A DNA stretch of 64,000 nucleotides from Pseudomonas sp. IAC-BECa141 (GCF_020544405.1 NZ_CP065410.1:5394001-5458000); one strand, 5' to 3'; shown: positions 1-11,750, counted from the first letter of the stretch. Numbers and translations are program-made. The notes: generated by a model from the letters alone, not told the origin.

Positions 1-572
1 TGCCAGGCCTGGGTCACCAGCACGATACGTTTGACGCCTTCCGGCAACAGCATCCTGGCGCTGAATTCGGCGTTTTCCCACGTAGTGCGGCTCTCCCCTT
101 CCTGCCAGCGCACTGTCACACCGAAATCATCGCGCAACGAATCGGCCATCAATTTCGCTTCGGTCGGCGGCGTGCCGTAATGCAGGCCACCGCTGGTCAG
201 AATCGGAAGTCCGGACGCCTTGGCCAGTCGCGCCGCGTAACGCTGCCGTTCAAGCCCGACACCGGTCGGCTGATCTTCGCCCCAGGCCACATCGCCGCGC
301 TCGCGACCGGAACCCAGCACCACAATCGCATCGGCGCGCTGTGCCAGATCTGCCCATGCTTCGCGGGCCAGCGGCGGCTCGCGCTCCAGAGCCTTGGCGC
401 CCCATTGCACGACCACCGGCAGACTCATCAGCAAAAACCCGCCAAAACCCAGGGCAAAACACAGCCCGGCCAGTCGCGGCCGCGAACGTCGCAGCCACCA
501 GGCCGCCAGCAACAGCAGCAAAAGAAGGCCGGGCGGCAACAGCAGTTGTTTAATGAAATAACGAAAAGGCAT
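1..572 (-). CDS. YdcF/ElyC-like DUF218 protein (3' end outside window)
   Basis: The reading frame starts at the ATG at 572 and runs off the left edge, so about 190 residues are visible. Two hydrophobic segments (about residues 6-26 and 36-54) are followed by a soluble domain with the DUF218 signatures AIVVLGSG, a TSGG turn, and an ES-TTWENA stretch, ending in the strand IVLVTQAW. This family includes the E. coli envelope proteins YdcF, SanA and ElyC, linked to envelope or peptidoglycan maintenance; the biochemical reaction is unsettled. No stop codon is seen because of the window edge. The family call is confident, the role is not. Confidence 0.85.
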   Translation of the reverse strand, partial: MPFRYFIKQLLLPPGLLLLLLLAAWWLRRSRPRLAGLCFALGFGGFLLMSLPVVVQWGAKALEREPPLAREAWADLAQRADAIVVLGSGRERGDVAWGEDQPTGVGLERQRYAARLAKASGLPILTSGGLHYGTPPTEAKLMADSLRDDFGVTVRWQEGESRTTWENAEFSARMLLPEGVKRIVLVTQAW

Positions 573-677
573 CGAGCATCTCCAAAGATGCCCGAAGCCT
601 AAGTGGGTTGATACAGCGCGACAACCAGTAGGGTCGGATCCTGTTGAAAAAGATCCGCTTTTTGACCTGCCATGCGT

Positions 678-1001
678 TTACTTGGCCTGCAGAGTCCGAA
701 CCTTGACGGCGTCTCTGCCGGGCGCCTTGTCCTTGAGCCAGATGACTTTGGCCGTATGGGCTGCATCGAGTTGTTTCACTGCTTGTGACAGGTATCCGTG
801 GGTTTCACGCTCACTGCGATCCAGATAGGCCTTGACCAGTTTGAACTCGGCGGGACTCAAGCCACGCAATTCCAGCTCCAGGGGGCGCTCGTCGCGCAGC
901 CTTCCTGCGGTTTTTGCTGCGTCCAGGGCCATCCCCAGACGATCGATCAACCGCTCGTACAACTCGGGTTTGGTAACGTTTTTTTGCTGTGACTCCACCA
1001 T
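678..1001 (-). CDS. Conserved hypothetical protein, 107 aa
   Basis: A small soluble, charged, mostly helical protein with no signal peptide or membrane segment. The start at 1001 is supported by a purine-rich GAGGTGAGGG just upstream. It is divergent from leuS, with about 250 bases between the two starts. I recognise no domain; its sequence (KPELYERLIDRLG near the N-terminus, a basic C-terminal tail) suggests a nucleic-acid- or protein-binding helper but this is only inference. A similar small gene lies near leuS in other pseudomonads, so it is probably a real conserved gene. Confidence 0.75.
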   Translation of the reverse strand: MVESQQKNVTKPELYERLIDRLGMALDAAKTAGRLRDERPLELELRGLSPAEFKLVKAYLDRSERETHGYLSQAVKQLDAAHTAKVIWLKDKAPGRDAVKVRTLQAK

Positions 1002-1174
1002 CCCTCACCTCATTGAAGATAAGACTCACTCCCCAGTTAGAGCTTAGCTTCGCTGCACAAACCGGCTGCACGCCGCGACCAACGGCCCTCGCCGCGATTT
1101 GAGCCGGTCAAACGGCTGCAATCAGGGTTTCCCTAGGCCAAGCGCGGTCATGTATGCTACGGCGCTTCCTGTAA

Positions 1175-3862
<2,688 letters not shown>

Positions 3863-3869
3863 TTGGATC

Positions 3870-3893
3870 GGGCGTCAGGTGAGCCTGACGCCC
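3870..3893 (+). terminator. Hairpin between leuS and lptE
   Basis: A perfect 10-bp stem (GGGCGTCAGG / CCTGACGCCC) with a TGAG loop lies 8 bases after the leuS stop. There is no T-run, so it may be an mRNA processing or attenuating hairpin rather than a full terminator. Confidence 0.5.
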
Positions 3894-3949
3894 AGTAAAA
3901 CCTTTCGGGCCACAGAGTCGGCCCACATGGTTTCAAGGGGAGCAACACA

Positions 3950-4555
3950 ATGATCAAACGCAATCTGCTGGTGATGGGCCTCGCCGTCCTGTTGAGCGCC
4001 TGCGGTTTCCAGCTGCGTGGTACCGGCACCAACGAACTGTCGATCAAGGAGCTCGATCTGAGCGCCCGCAACGCCTACGGCGAAACCGTGACGCAACTGC
4101 GTCAGGTGCTGGAGGCCAGCGGCGTCAAGATCGTTTCCGGCGCACCGTACAAGCTGTTCCTGGCCGATGAGCAGGAAAACCAGCGCATCCTCAGCTACGC
4201 CGGTGCCGGTCGTACTGGTGAGTACCAGGTGAGTACCGTGCTCTCATACGACATCCGTGGCGAAAACAACCTGCTGCTCAAAAGCGACAAGCTTGAAGTG
4301 CAGAAAGTGTTCATTCACGACGGCAACAACCTCGTGGGTTCCGACCAGGAAGCCAACGATGCCCGCCGTGAAACCCGTCGCGAGCTGGTACAGCGCATGA
4401 TGCTGCGTCTGCAACAACTGACGCCGGCTCAGCTCGACGCTCTGCAGCAAACCGCCAACGCGCGGGCCAAGGCCGAAGCCGACGCCCTCGAAGCGGCGCA
4501 GAAGGCTGAAGCGGAAACCCCGCGTCAGTCGCCGCTCGAACTGCCGCAGCAGTAA
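3950..4555 (+). CDS. lptE: LPS-assembly lipoprotein LptE
   Basis: Outer-membrane lipoprotein that plugs the LptD barrel and helps deliver LPS to the cell surface. The 201 aa product begins with a lipoprotein signal (MIKRNLLVMGLAVLLSAC; Cys18 is the lipidation site) followed by GFQLRGTG, typical of LptE. The C-terminus is a charged Ala/Glu-rich helix. The start ATG is preceded by AAGGGGAGCAAC, a good ribosome-binding site. It sits between leuS and holA, as in E. coli and P. aeruginosa. Confidence 0.95.
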   Translation: MIKRNLLVMGLAVLLSACGFQLRGTGTNELSIKELDLSARNAYGETVTQLRQVLEASGVKIVSGAPYKLFLADEQENQRILSYAGAGRTGEYQVSTVLSYDIRGENNLLLKSDKLEVQKVFIHDGNNLVGSDQEANDARRETRRELVQRMMLRLQQLTPAQLDALQQTANARAKAEADALEAAQKAEAETPRQSPLELPQQ

Positions 4556-4561
4556 GACGTT

Positions 4562-4581
4562 CGGGGCGCTCAGGCGCCCCG
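4562..4581 (+). terminator. GC-rich hairpin between lptE and holA
   Basis: CGGGGCGC / GCGCCCCG stem with a 4-base loop, just after the lptE stop and before holA. No T-run follows, so readthrough into holA is expected. Confidence 0.4.
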
Positions 4582-4594
4582 TTCGCCCTCTCTT

Positions 4595-5632
4595 ATGAAA
4601 CTCGCTCCCGCCCAACTCGGCAAACACCTGCAAGGCGCCCTTGCGCCGGTCTACATCATCAGCGGCGATGACCCGCTGCTGTGCCAGGAAGCCGCCGACG
4701 CCATTCGTTCCGCTGCCCGCCAGCAAGGATTCGACGAACGTCAGGTCTTCGCCGCCGACGCCAATTTTGATTGGGGGACGCTGCTGCAGGCCGGCGCCAG
4801 CATGTCGCTGTTCGCCGAAAAACGCCTGCTGGAACTGCGCTTGCCTTCCGGCAAGCCTGGTGACAAGGGCGCCGCCGCACTGATCGAATACTGCTCGCGC
4901 CCCGCAGAGGACACGGTGCTGTTGATCAGCTTGCCCAAGCTGGACGGCAGCGCGCAGAAGACCAAGTGGGGCAAGGCGCTGGTGGAAGGTCAGCAGACCC
5001 AGTTCGTGCAGATCTGGCCGGTGGACGCCAACCAGCTGCCGAGCTGGATTCGTCAGCGTCTGTCTCAGGCCGGCTTGTCTGCCAGCCAGGATGCGGTGGA
5101 ACTGATTGCCGCGCGGGTCGAAGGCAACCTGCTGGCCGCTGCGCAAGAGATCGAAAAGCTCAAGCTGATGGCCGAGGGCGGGCAAATCACCGTCGAAACC
5201 GTGCAGGCGGCCGTCGCCGACAGTGCGCGCTTCGACGTGTTCGGCCTGACCGACGCAGTGCTCAACGGCGAACCGGCTCACGCCCTGCGCATGCTCGAAG
5301 GGCTGCGCGGTGAAGGGGTCGAGCCGCCGGTGATCCTTTGGGCTCTGGCCCGGGAATTGCGCCTGCTGGCCAACATCTCGTTGCAATACAGCCAGGGAAC
5401 GCCGCTGGACAAGTGCTTCAGCCACGCCAAGCCGCCCGTCTGGGACAAGCGCAAACCGCTGATGAGCAAGGCCCTGCAACGCTATTCGGCGCAACGCTGG
5501 GCGCAATTGCTGCTCGAAGCACAGCGCATCGATGCGCAGATCAAGGGGCAGGCAGCCGGTTCGCCGTGGATGAGCCTGAGCCGGTTGGCACTGCTGATGG
5601 CCGGTCAGCGCCTGACATTGCCTGCCGAATGA
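4595..5632 (+). CDS. holA: DNA polymerase III delta subunit
   Basis: Delta subunit of the clamp loader, which opens the beta clamp during DNA replication. The 345 aa length is normal. The N-terminus APVYIISGDDPLLCQEAADAIR and the segment AAARVEGNLLAAAQEIEKL are characteristic of HolA. It follows lptE by 39 bases and ends at a strong intrinsic terminator, so leuS-lptE-holA probably form one transcription unit. Confidence 0.97.
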   Translation: MKLAPAQLGKHLQGALAPVYIISGDDPLLCQEAADAIRSAARQQGFDERQVFAADANFDWGTLLQAGASMSLFAEKRLLELRLPSGKPGDKGAAALIEYCSRPAEDTVLLISLPKLDGSAQKTKWGKALVEGQQTQFVQIWPVDANQLPSWIRQRLSQAGLSASQDAVELIAARVEGNLLAAAQEIEKLKLMAEGGQITVETVQAAVADSARFDVFGLTDAVLNGEPAHALRMLEGLRGEGVEPPVILWALARELRLLANISLQYSQGTPLDKCFSHAKPPVWDKRKPLMSKALQRYSAQRWAQLLLEAQRIDAQIKGQAAGSPWMSLSRLALLMAGQRLTLPAE

Positions 5633-5636
5633 AATC

Positions 5637-5663
5637 CGGGATCGCGCTGCGATCCCGTTTTTT
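5637..5663 (+). terminator. Rho-independent terminator after holA
   Basis: 9-bp stem CGGGATCGC / GCGATCCCG, 3-base loop, directly followed by a run of six T. It begins a few bases after the holA stop. Confidence 0.9.
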
Positions 5664-5770
5664 ATCAAGTCCGTTTCCTACAGAACATTGCGCCCTCGGT
5701 CCTATAGACAGACGCCCGAGATCGGCAGATTATCTGCCGCGCATAACCTCACTCAATCGAGAGCATCCTC

Positions 5771-5935
5771 ATGAGCAAAAAGCCATCGAAACATGGCCAC
5801 AACAAGGCCAAATCCATCGTCGCCCAACCCCTGTTCCGCAGCCGCCAGGAACGACCCACCAAGGGTAAAGGCAGCTACCGCCGCGAAGCCTTCCAGTCTG
5901 ACAGCTGGGAGGCTTCTTACTTTCTGGCCGCTTGA
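5771..5935 (+). CDS. arfA: Alternative ribosome-rescue factor ArfA
   Basis: ArfA releases ribosomes stalled on non-stop mRNA when trans-translation fails, by recruiting release factor RF2. The 54 aa product starts MSKKPSKHGHNKAKSI and continues LFRSRQERPTKGKGSYRR, matching the basic ArfA core (HxHNxAKxxVxxPLFRxRxExxxKGKGSYxR). It ends with a short hydrophobic tail SYFLAA. The coding region contains a 12-bp hairpin over codons 39-49 (see separate entry), as known for E. coli arfA, whose normal mRNA is cut or terminated inside the gene so that the truncated product is made only when tmRNA is failing. That regulation here is inferred from the hairpin. Confidence 0.9.
   Translation: MSKKPSKHGHNKAKSIVAQPLFRSRQERPTKGKGSYRREAFQSDSWEASYFLAA
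5885..5916 (+). promoter_or_regulatory. Intragenic hairpin in arfA
   Basis: Arms GAAGCCTTCCAG (5885-5896) and CTGGGAGGCTTC (5905-5916) pair over 12 bp with a single G-U, closing an 8-base loop. It lies fully inside the arfA coding region, before the hydrophobic tail codons, and is followed by TTACTTTCT. In E. coli the equivalent arfA stem is cut by RNase III and acts as a terminator, giving a non-stop message. Confidence 0.7.
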
Positions 5936-5996
5936 AGCGCAGCACCCCTTCCTCATGTTAAGGTCTGCACCTGATTCGTATTCCCTGGACCTGTGC

Positions 5997-7319
5997 ATGC
6001 CCCTCAGTCTTTCCCGTCGTTGGCCCTTGCGCCAACTGATCGCTGCCTCCAGCTTCGTACTGCTTGTCGCCTGCGCGGAAAAACCTACCGCCGCCGACGC
6101 TCAACCGCTTCAGACCGCTCCCGTTGCCACAGCCCCAGCGGTCATCCCGCCGGTAGTGCCGTCCGGTGACAACCTCGACCTGCAACCGACCCAGACCTTT
6201 GCCGAATGGCAAGCGGGTTTCCGCAAGGACGCGCTGGCCGCCGGCATCCGTCCAGACCTGTTCGACCGCGCCTTCGCCAATGTCAGCTTCGACGCCAGCG
6301 TGATTCGTGCCGACCGCAGCCAGCCGGAATTCGCCCGGCCGGTCTGGGAGTACCTGGATGGCGCGCTTTCGCCCTTGCGCGTACGCAAAGGCCAGGCGCT
6401 GATCAGCCAGTACGCCGACATCCTGCAAAGCATCGAACAGCGTTATGGCGTCGATCGTCAGGCGCTGGTGTCGGTGTGGGGGATGGAAAGTAATTTCGGC
6501 CAGTTCCAGGGCAGCAAATCGGTGATCAACTCGCTGGCCACCCTGGCCTATGAAGGTCGCCGTCCGGGCTTTGCCCATGCGCAGCTGATCGCGGCACTGC
6601 AGATCCTGCAGCAGGGCGACATCACCCCGGAGAAAATGCTCGGTTCCTGGGCTGGTGCCATGGGCCAGACCCAGTTCATCCCGACCACCTACAACACCCA
6701 CGCCGTGGATTTCGACGGTGACGGTCGCCGCGATATCTGGGGCAGCCCGGCCGACGCCCTGGCCTCCACCGCGCATTACCTGCAAAGCTCCGGCTGGCAG
6801 CGTGGCCAGCCGTGGGGCTTCGAAGTGCAACTGCCGAGTGGTTTCAACTACACCCTGGCCGACGGCGCGATTCGTAAAAGCGTCGCCGAATGGCGGCAAC
6901 TGGGCGTGATCCTGCCGAACGGCGGCCAGGTGCCGGCCGGCGCCGAGCAACTGTCCGCTGCCCTGCTGCTGCCGGCCGGCTATCGTGGCCCGGCGTTCCT
7001 GATCCTCGATAACTTCCGGGCGATCCTCAAGTACAACAATTCGTCGTCCTATGCCTTGGCCGTCAGTCTGTTGTCCGAGCGCTTCAACGGCGCCGGCCTG
7101 ATCAATGGCACCTGGCCAAAAGATGACCTGCCGTTGAGCCGCACCGAGCGGATCGAACTGCAAAACCTGCTGACCGCGCGCAACTACGATGCCGGTGCGG
7201 CGGACGGGATCATCGGCGCCAATACGCGCAAGGCTATCCGCAGTGCGCAGCAGTCATTCGGCTGGCCGGCGGATGGTTATCCGACGCACAAGCTGCTGGA
7301 AAGCCTGCGCAACCAGTAA
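5997..7319 (+). CDS. Lytic murein transglycosylase, MltB family lipoprotein with peptidoglycan-binding domain
   Basis: Cleaves peptidoglycan glycan strands to 1,6-anhydro products at the inner face of the outer membrane. From the ATG at 5997 the product is 440 aa; it has a signal ending in the lipobox LVAC, a proline/alanine-rich linker, then an SLT_2 (MltB) catalytic domain with VWGMESNFGQFQG (catalytic Glu in GMES), GSWAGAMGQTQFIPTTY and VDFDGDGRRDIW, and a C-terminal PG_binding_1 domain (LQNLLTARNYDAGAADGIIG). The frame is open to 5793, across arfA, but the signal peptide fixes the start near 5997 (ATG at 5955 is the alternative). A second MltB-type gene lies at 13081-14091. Confidence 0.9.
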   Translation: MPLSLSRRWPLRQLIAASSFVLLVACAEKPTAADAQPLQTAPVATAPAVIPPVVPSGDNLDLQPTQTFAEWQAGFRKDALAAGIRPDLFDRAFANVSFDASVIRADRSQPEFARPVWEYLDGALSPLRVRKGQALISQYADILQSIEQRYGVDRQALVSVWGMESNFGQFQGSKSVINSLATLAYEGRRPGFAHAQLIAALQILQQGDITPEKMLGSWAGAMGQTQFIPTTYNTHAVDFDGDGRRDIWGSPADALASTAHYLQSSGWQRGQPWGFEVQLPSGFNYTLADGAIRKSVAEWRQLGVILPNGGQVPAGAEQLSAALLLPAGYRGPAFLILDNFRAILKYNNSSSYALAVSLLSERFNGAGLINGTWPKDDLPLSRTERIELQNLLTARNYDAGAADGIIGANTRKAIRSAQQSFGWPADGYPTHKLLESLRNQ

Positions 7320-7322
7320 AAG

Positions 7323-7412
7323 CATCGCGGGCAAGCCCGCTCCCACAGGTTTAGAGGGGTTCGCAATATCTGCGTACGACCTGAAAACTGTGGGAACGGG
7401 TTTGCCCGCGAT
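7323..7412. repeat. REP pair (REPIN-like)
   Basis: ATCGCGGGCAAGCCCGCTCC at about 7324 and its inverted relative GGAACGGGTTTGCCCGCGAT at about 7393 flank a short spacer. This is the typical fluorescent-pseudomonad REP sequence in head-to-head arrangement, lying between two convergent genes. Confidence 0.85.
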
Positions 7413-7436
7413 GACTGACTATCAGGCGATTAATCC

Positions 7437-8387
7437 CTACGCCTTGATCACCACATCCTGCTCCAGCATCAACTCCTTCTTCCCGGCATCCAGTCGAACC
7501 AGCGCCCCCAGTGGCAACGTCAGGTTCGGATCGCAGTGCCCGCTACGCCAGCCGGACAGCACCGGAATCCGCAGTGGTTCAAAGGTCTGCTTGAGCAAGC
7601 GGTTCAAGGCCTCGACATCCACGCCCGCCACGTCCCCGACCAGCACGCCACGCAATCTGGCCAACTTGCCTGCCAGACGCATTTGCGTCAGCAAACGGTC
7701 GATCCGGTACAACGGCTCGTTGATGTCCTCGATGAGCAGAATCACCCCTTCGCCGTCGATTTCGTAAGGCGTGCCCAGGGTCGCGGCGATCATCGCCAGA
7801 TTGCCGCCCTGCAAACGTCCGTGGGCAATGCCCGGCTCCACGGTGGTCAATGGATAAGCCGCCGGGTGACTCAGTACACTGCCGGCCTTCAACTGACCGC
7901 GCAGCATGGCGAAGAACGACGTCACCGTCGGCGGTTCCTTGTCCCCCAGCAGATCGGCATTCAACAACGGCCCGTGAAAGGTCACGAACCCGGCGTAGCG
8001 ACTGATGGCCAGGTGCAGCGCGGTGATGTCGCTGTAACCGACGAAGGGCTTGGCATGACGGCTCAACAGATCGTAGTCGATCCGGTCCAGCAACCTTGGC
8101 GTGCCATACCCACCTCGCAGGCAAATGATTGCATCGACCTCTTCGTCAGCAAACGCCGCATGCAGATCATTGAGCCGCACCTCGTCGCTGCCGGCCAGAT
8201 AACCGTCCTTCTCGTAGACGCCGGGGAACACCCGCAAACCGTAACCCCGGGCGCGCATCCACTGAACGGCCTTTTCGGTATCGAGCGTGCCGGGGCCGGC
8301 AGGCGCAATTACGCCTATCAGCCCTTCCGACGGCAGCGCGGGCACAGGCTTGTGCGGAAAAAGGGTGTGGGTCGGTCGAACGGTCAT
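7437..8387 (-). CDS. ldcA: LD-carboxypeptidase (peptidase S66, LdcA/MccF family)
   Basis: Serine carboxypeptidase that removes the terminal D-Ala from murein tetrapeptides during cell-wall recycling in the cytoplasm; relatives (MccF) cleave microcin C. The 316 aa product has GVIAPAG near residue 24, the CLRGGYGTPRLLD loop, and GYSDITALH, whose Ser is the S66 nucleophile; LQGGNLAMIAATLGTPYEID and the following Glu-rich strand fit the rest of the fold. No signal peptide. It is convergent with the transglycosylase at 5997. LdcA is favoured over MccF because no microcin genes are near. Confidence 0.88.
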   Translation of the reverse strand: MTVRPTHTLFPHKPVPALPSEGLIGVIAPAGPGTLDTEKAVQWMRARGYGLRVFPGVYEKDGYLAGSDEVRLNDLHAAFADEEVDAIICLRGGYGTPRLLDRIDYDLLSRHAKPFVGYSDITALHLAISRYAGFVTFHGPLLNADLLGDKEPPTVTSFFAMLRGQLKAGSVLSHPAAYPLTTVEPGIAHGRLQGGNLAMIAATLGTPYEIDGEGVILLIEDINEPLYRIDRLLTQMRLAGKLARLRGVLVGDVAGVDVEALNRLLKQTFEPLRIPVLSGWRSGHCDPNLTLPLGALVRLDAGKKELMLEQDVVIKA

Positions 8388-8504
8388 CCATGGATCTCCC
8401 TGTGTGAAGTCATGCTCACACAGTAGTCAGGAACGGCGACAAACAGAAGAGGCCCGGCCGCGCCGCAGATTGCAGGAAAAGTCAGTAACGAGTGTAAGCC
8501 AGAC

Positions 8505-8547
8505 AAAAAAATGCCCGCCGGGCGATAAACCCCGGCGGGCATTTTCT
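8505..8547 (-). terminator. Terminator after lipA
   Basis: Stem ATGCCCGCCGGG / CCCGGCGGGCAT, flanked on the left by six A (a U-run when read on the minus strand) and on the right by TTTT, so it can act in both directions. It ends the lip operon. Confidence 0.9.
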
Positions 8548-8561
8548 CATTCAGCGCTGAA

Positions 8562-9584
8562 TCAGGAACCGAGCAGCTCGGCCTTGACCAGTTTCGCCTG
8601 TTCGTCGGCATGGTACGAAGAACGCACCAATGGGCCGGACGCGACGTTTTTGAAGCCCATCTTGTAACCTTCCTCGGCGAACCAGGCGAAGGTGTCCGGG
8701 TGTACGAAACGCTGCACCGGCAAGTGGCTGCGGGACGGTTGCAGGTACTGGCCCAGGGTCAGCATGTCGATGTCGTGTTCGCGCATGCGCTTCATGACTT
8801 CGATGACTTCGTCGTCGGTCTCGCCCAGACCCAGCATCAGGCCGGACTTGGTCGGGATGTGCGGCATCATCTGCTTGAAGCGTTGCAGCAGGGTCAGCGA
8901 CCACTGGTAGTCCGAACCCGGGCGCGCAGCCTTGTACAGGCGCGGCACGGTTTCCAGGTTGTGGTTGAACACATCCGGCGGCTCGGCGGCGGTGATTTCC
9001 AGGGCGATGTCCATGCGGCCACGGTAGTCCGGGACCAGGGTCTCGAGCTGCACGTTCGGCGACAGTTTGCGGATTTCGCGGATGCAGTCGGCAAAGTGCT
9101 GGGCACCGCCGTCACGCAGGTCGTCGCGGTCAACCGAGGTGATCACCACGTACTTGAGTTTCAGGTCGGCGATGGCGATGGCCAGGCTTTCCGGCTCGTT
9201 GACGTCCAGTGGCTTCGGACGACCGTGGCCAACGTCGCAGAACGGGCAGCGACGGGTGCAGATGTCACCCATGATCATGAAGGTCGCGGTGCCGCCGGAG
9301 AAGCATTCGCCCAGGTTCGGGCAGGACGCCTCTTCGCAGACGCTGTGCAGCTTGTGTTTGCGCAGCAGGCTCTTGATGCGGTCGACTTCCGGCGAAACCG
9401 GGATGCGCACGCGGATCCAGTCGGGTTTCTTCGGCAGTTCGGTGGTCGGAATGATCTTCACCGGGATGCGTGCAACCTTCTCGGCGCCGCGCAGCTTGAC
9501 GCCGGCTTCAACCTTGGGACGCGGGGCCGGGCGCTCGGTCACGTCGAGCGTCGGGATCATGGTTTGCACTGCATCAGTAGTCAT
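8562..9584 (-). CDS. lipA: Lipoyl synthase
   Basis: Radical SAM enzyme that inserts two sulphurs into protein-bound octanoyl groups to make lipoate for pyruvate and 2-oxoglutarate dehydrogenases and glycine cleavage. The 340 aa product has the auxiliary cluster motif [12 protein letters not shown] (CX4CX5C), the radical SAM motif CTRRCPFC (CX3CX2C) and the C-terminal RSSYHA. It begins one base after the lipB stop and is last in the operon before a strong terminator. Confidence 0.98.
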   Translation of the reverse strand: MTTDAVQTMIPTLDVTERPAPRPKVEAGVKLRGAEKVARIPVKIIPTTELPKKPDWIRVRIPVSPEVDRIKSLLRKHKLHSVCEEASCPNLGECFSGGTATFMIMGDICTRRCPFCDVGHGRPKPLDVNEPESLAIAIADLKLKYVVITSVDRDDLRDGGAQHFADCIREIRKLSPNVQLETLVPDYRGRMDIALEITAAEPPDVFNHNLETVPRLYKAARPGSDYQWSLTLLQRFKQMMPHIPTKSGLMLGLGETDDEVIEVMKRMREHDIDMLTLGQYLQPSRSHLPVQRFVHPDTFAWFAEEGYKMGFKNVASGPLVRSSYHADEQAKLVKAELLGS

Positions 9585-9585
9585 A

Positions 9586-10236
9586 TCAGTCGATTCCGCC
9601 CGTCAGGGTCGTCTGCTCAGCATAGTCGAGGTGTTTGACGAGCTGCGCGCGCAGCCGGGCACTTACCTCGGCAAATTCAATCGATCCTGCGTGCTCGCTC
9701 AGCTGGGTCATCGCCAGCCCGGCATAGCCGCAGGGATTAATCCGTCGAAACGGCTCCAGGTTCATGTCCACGTTCAGGGCCAGGCCATGAAAGGAACAAC
9801 CGTGGCGAATCCGCAAACCCAGAGAAGCGATCTTCGCTCCGTCGACGTAGACGCCGGGAGCATCCGGCTTGGCCACGGCGGTCACACCGTAACTGGCCAG
9901 CAGTTCGATCAGGCAGCGTTCCATGCGGCTGACCAGATCGCGCACGCCGAAACCGAGTCGGCGCACATCCAGCAGCAGGTACGCCACCAGTTGACCGGGG
10001 CCATGGTAGGTCACCTGACCGCCGCGGTCGACCTGCACCACCGGAATATCTCCCGGCAGCAACAGGTGCTCGGCCTTGCCGGCCTGACCCTGGGTGAACA
10101 CCGGCAGGTGTTCAACCAGCCAGATTTCGTCCGGGGCCGTGGTGCCACGCTCGTTGGTAAAACGTTGCATGGCCTGCCAGACCGGCTCGTAAGCCATCTG
10201 GCCGAGTTCGCGAAAGCCCAGCGTGCCCGGCATCAC
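9586..10236 (-). CDS. lipB: Octanoyl-ACP:protein octanoyltransferase
   Basis: Moves octanoate from ACP to lipoyl domains, the step before LipA. The 216 aa protein has [15 protein letters not shown], the Lys of [10 protein letters not shown] and the catalytic Cys in RINPCGYAG. Its ATG overlaps the ybeD stop by 4 bases (ATGA), indicating translational coupling. Confidence 0.97.
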   Translation of the reverse strand: MMPGTLGFRELGQMAYEPVWQAMQRFTNERGTTAPDEIWLVEHLPVFTQGQAGKAEHLLLPGDIPVVQVDRGGQVTYHGPGQLVAYLLLDVRRLGFGVRDLVSRMERCLIELLASYGVTAVAKPDAPGVYVDGAKIASLGLRIRHGCSFHGLALNVDMNLEPFRRINPCGYAGLAMTQLSEHAGSIEFAEVSARLRAQLVKHLDYAEQTTLTGGID

Positions 10237-10508
10237 AGCACCATGTGCACGAAACCGGTCGCCCGCAGTTCGCTGTTGATGTTGTACAGCTGATCCTGGT
10301 CGGTCGCGACGATGTGCAACTGGATGGTGGTGTACTTGCCGTTGCTGCTTTGACGCTCGTCGACACGCTCATCATTGATGCTGGCGTGTTTCTTGACGAT
10401 GTCGATGATCTTGTCTTTGTTGCCGACGCCCGTATCGCTGATCACCTTAACCGGATAATCAACCTGGGGAAATTCGATCTTTGGCGCCTTTACTTCGGTA
10501 TCGGTCAT
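10233..10508 (-). CDS. ybeD: YbeD/DUF493 family protein
   Basis: A 91 aa protein with the compact ferredoxin-like fold of the DUF493 family ([14 protein letters not shown] at the start, [22 protein letters not shown], ending FVHMVL). Function is unsettled, but it is consistently placed between the dacA-type gene and lipB, as here. The ATG at 10508 is preferred over an upstream in-frame start at 10586, which would run back into the hairpin region. Confidence 0.93.
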   Translation of the reverse strand: MTDTEVKAPKIEFPQVDYPVKVISDTGVGNKDKIIDIVKKHASINDERVDERQSSNGKYTTIQLHIVATDQDQLYNINSELRATGFVHMVL

Positions 10509-10548
10509 GGCGTAACGGCCTCGTAAGCGTAAGCCCGGTAACGAACAA

Positions 10549-10575
10549 GGCCCCGCTCCGGACAGGAACGGGGCC
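10549..10575 (-). terminator. Hairpin between dacA and ybeD
   Basis: GGCCCCG / CGGGGCC arms around a 13-base centre that can pair further (CTCC/GGA). There is no T-run, so partial readthrough from dacA into ybeD-lipB-lipA is likely. Confidence 0.5.
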
Positions 10576-10592
10576 ATGCAGGTCAACTCAAA

Positions 10593-11750
10593 TCAGTTGA
10601 ACAAGCCGTAGAAGAATAGACGGATGCTATCCCACATGCGGCGGAAGATACCACCCTCCTCGACAGCGTCCAGAGCGATCAGGTCGGCGCTGTGCACCAC
10701 CTTGTCGTCCAGTTTCACTTCGACTTTACCGATCACGTCGCCCTTGGCGATTGGCGCGGTCAGTTGCGGGTTCATGGTCATGCTGGCAGCAAGCTTCTTC
10801 AGCTGGCCTTTCGGCAGGGTCATGGTCAGGTCTTCAGCCAGGCCGGCCTTGACTTGGCTGGTGGTGCCTTTCCACACCGGAGCCTGAGCCAGTTCGGTGC
10901 CCTTCTGGTAGAAGGTCTGGGTTTCGAAGAAGCGGAAACCGTAGGTCAGCAGCTTCTGGGTCTCGGCGGCACGGGCCGCTTCGCTGTTGGTGCCGAACAC
11001 TACGGCGATCAGGCGCATGCCGTCGCGTACGGCCGAGGACACCATGCAGTAGCCGGCTTCTTCGGTGTGGCCGGTTTTCAGACCGTCGACGGTCTTGTCG
11101 CGCCACAGCAGCAGGTTGCGGTTAGGCTGTTTGATGCCGTTCCAGAAGAACTCTTTCTGCGAGTAGATCGCGTAGTGAGCCGGGTCTTCGTGGATGATCG
11201 CGCGAGCCAGGATCGCCATGTCGTGAGCCGACGAATAGTGCTCAGGGTTCGGCAGACCGGTCGGGTTCATGAAGTGGGTATTGGTCATGCCCAGATCGGC
11301 GACGGTCTTGTTCATCAGGTCGGCGAAGGCGTCTTCGCTGCCGGCGATGTGTTCAGCCACCGCGACGCTGGCGTCGTTGCCGGACTGAATGATGATGCCG
11401 TGCAGCAGGTCGCTGACCGTGACCTGCGAGCCGACCTTGATGAACATCCGCGAACCGCCGGTGCGCCAGGCGTTTTCGCTGACGGTCACCGGGTCGTTTT
11501 CACCGATCTGGCCGCGACGGATTTCCAGCGTGGCAATGTACGCGGTCATCAGTTTGGTCAGGCTGGCCGGTGGCAGACGCTGGTCACCGTTGTTCTCCAC
11601 CAGCACGTTGCCGCTGTTGGCATCCATGAGCACGTAGGATTTGGCGGCCAGTTGTGGTGGCGACGGCATCATCTCGGCCGCGAACGCGGCAGGCGAGAGG
11701 AGCAGCGGGACTAGCAGACACAGGCGTTTGGCAAAGGTGGTGATGTTCAT
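10593..11750 (-). CDS. dacA: D-alanyl-D-alanine carboxypeptidase (PBP5 type)
   Basis: Trims the terminal D-Ala of peptidoglycan pentapeptides in the periplasm. The 385 aa product has a signal peptide (to about AFA-AE, residue 25), the SxxK motif SLTK (Ser63, Lys66), SGN (Ser123) and KTG (Lys225), then a beta-rich C-terminal domain and an amphipathic anchor helix ending RLFFYGLFN. Start at 11750 is chosen for the signal peptide; an in-frame start at 11876 is rejected. The P. aeruginosa gene in this place is called dacC. Confidence 0.96.
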   Translation of the reverse strand: MNITTFAKRLCLLVPLLLSPAAFAAEMMPSPPQLAAKSYVLMDANSGNVLVENNGDQRLPPASLTKLMTAYIATLEIRRGQIGENDPVTVSENAWRTGGSRMFIKVGSQVTVSDLLHGIIIQSGNDASVAVAEHIAGSEDAFADLMNKTVADLGMTNTHFMNPTGLPNPEHYSSAHDMAILARAIIHEDPAHYAIYSQKEFFWNGIKQPNRNLLLWRDKTVDGLKTGHTEEAGYCMVSSAVRDGMRLIAVVFGTNSEAARAAETQKLLTYGFRFFETQTFYQKGTELAQAPVWKGTTSQVKAGLAEDLTMTLPKGQLKKLAASMTMNPQLTAPIAKGDVIGKVEVKLDDKVVHSADLIALDAVEEGGIFRRMWDSIRLFFYGLFN

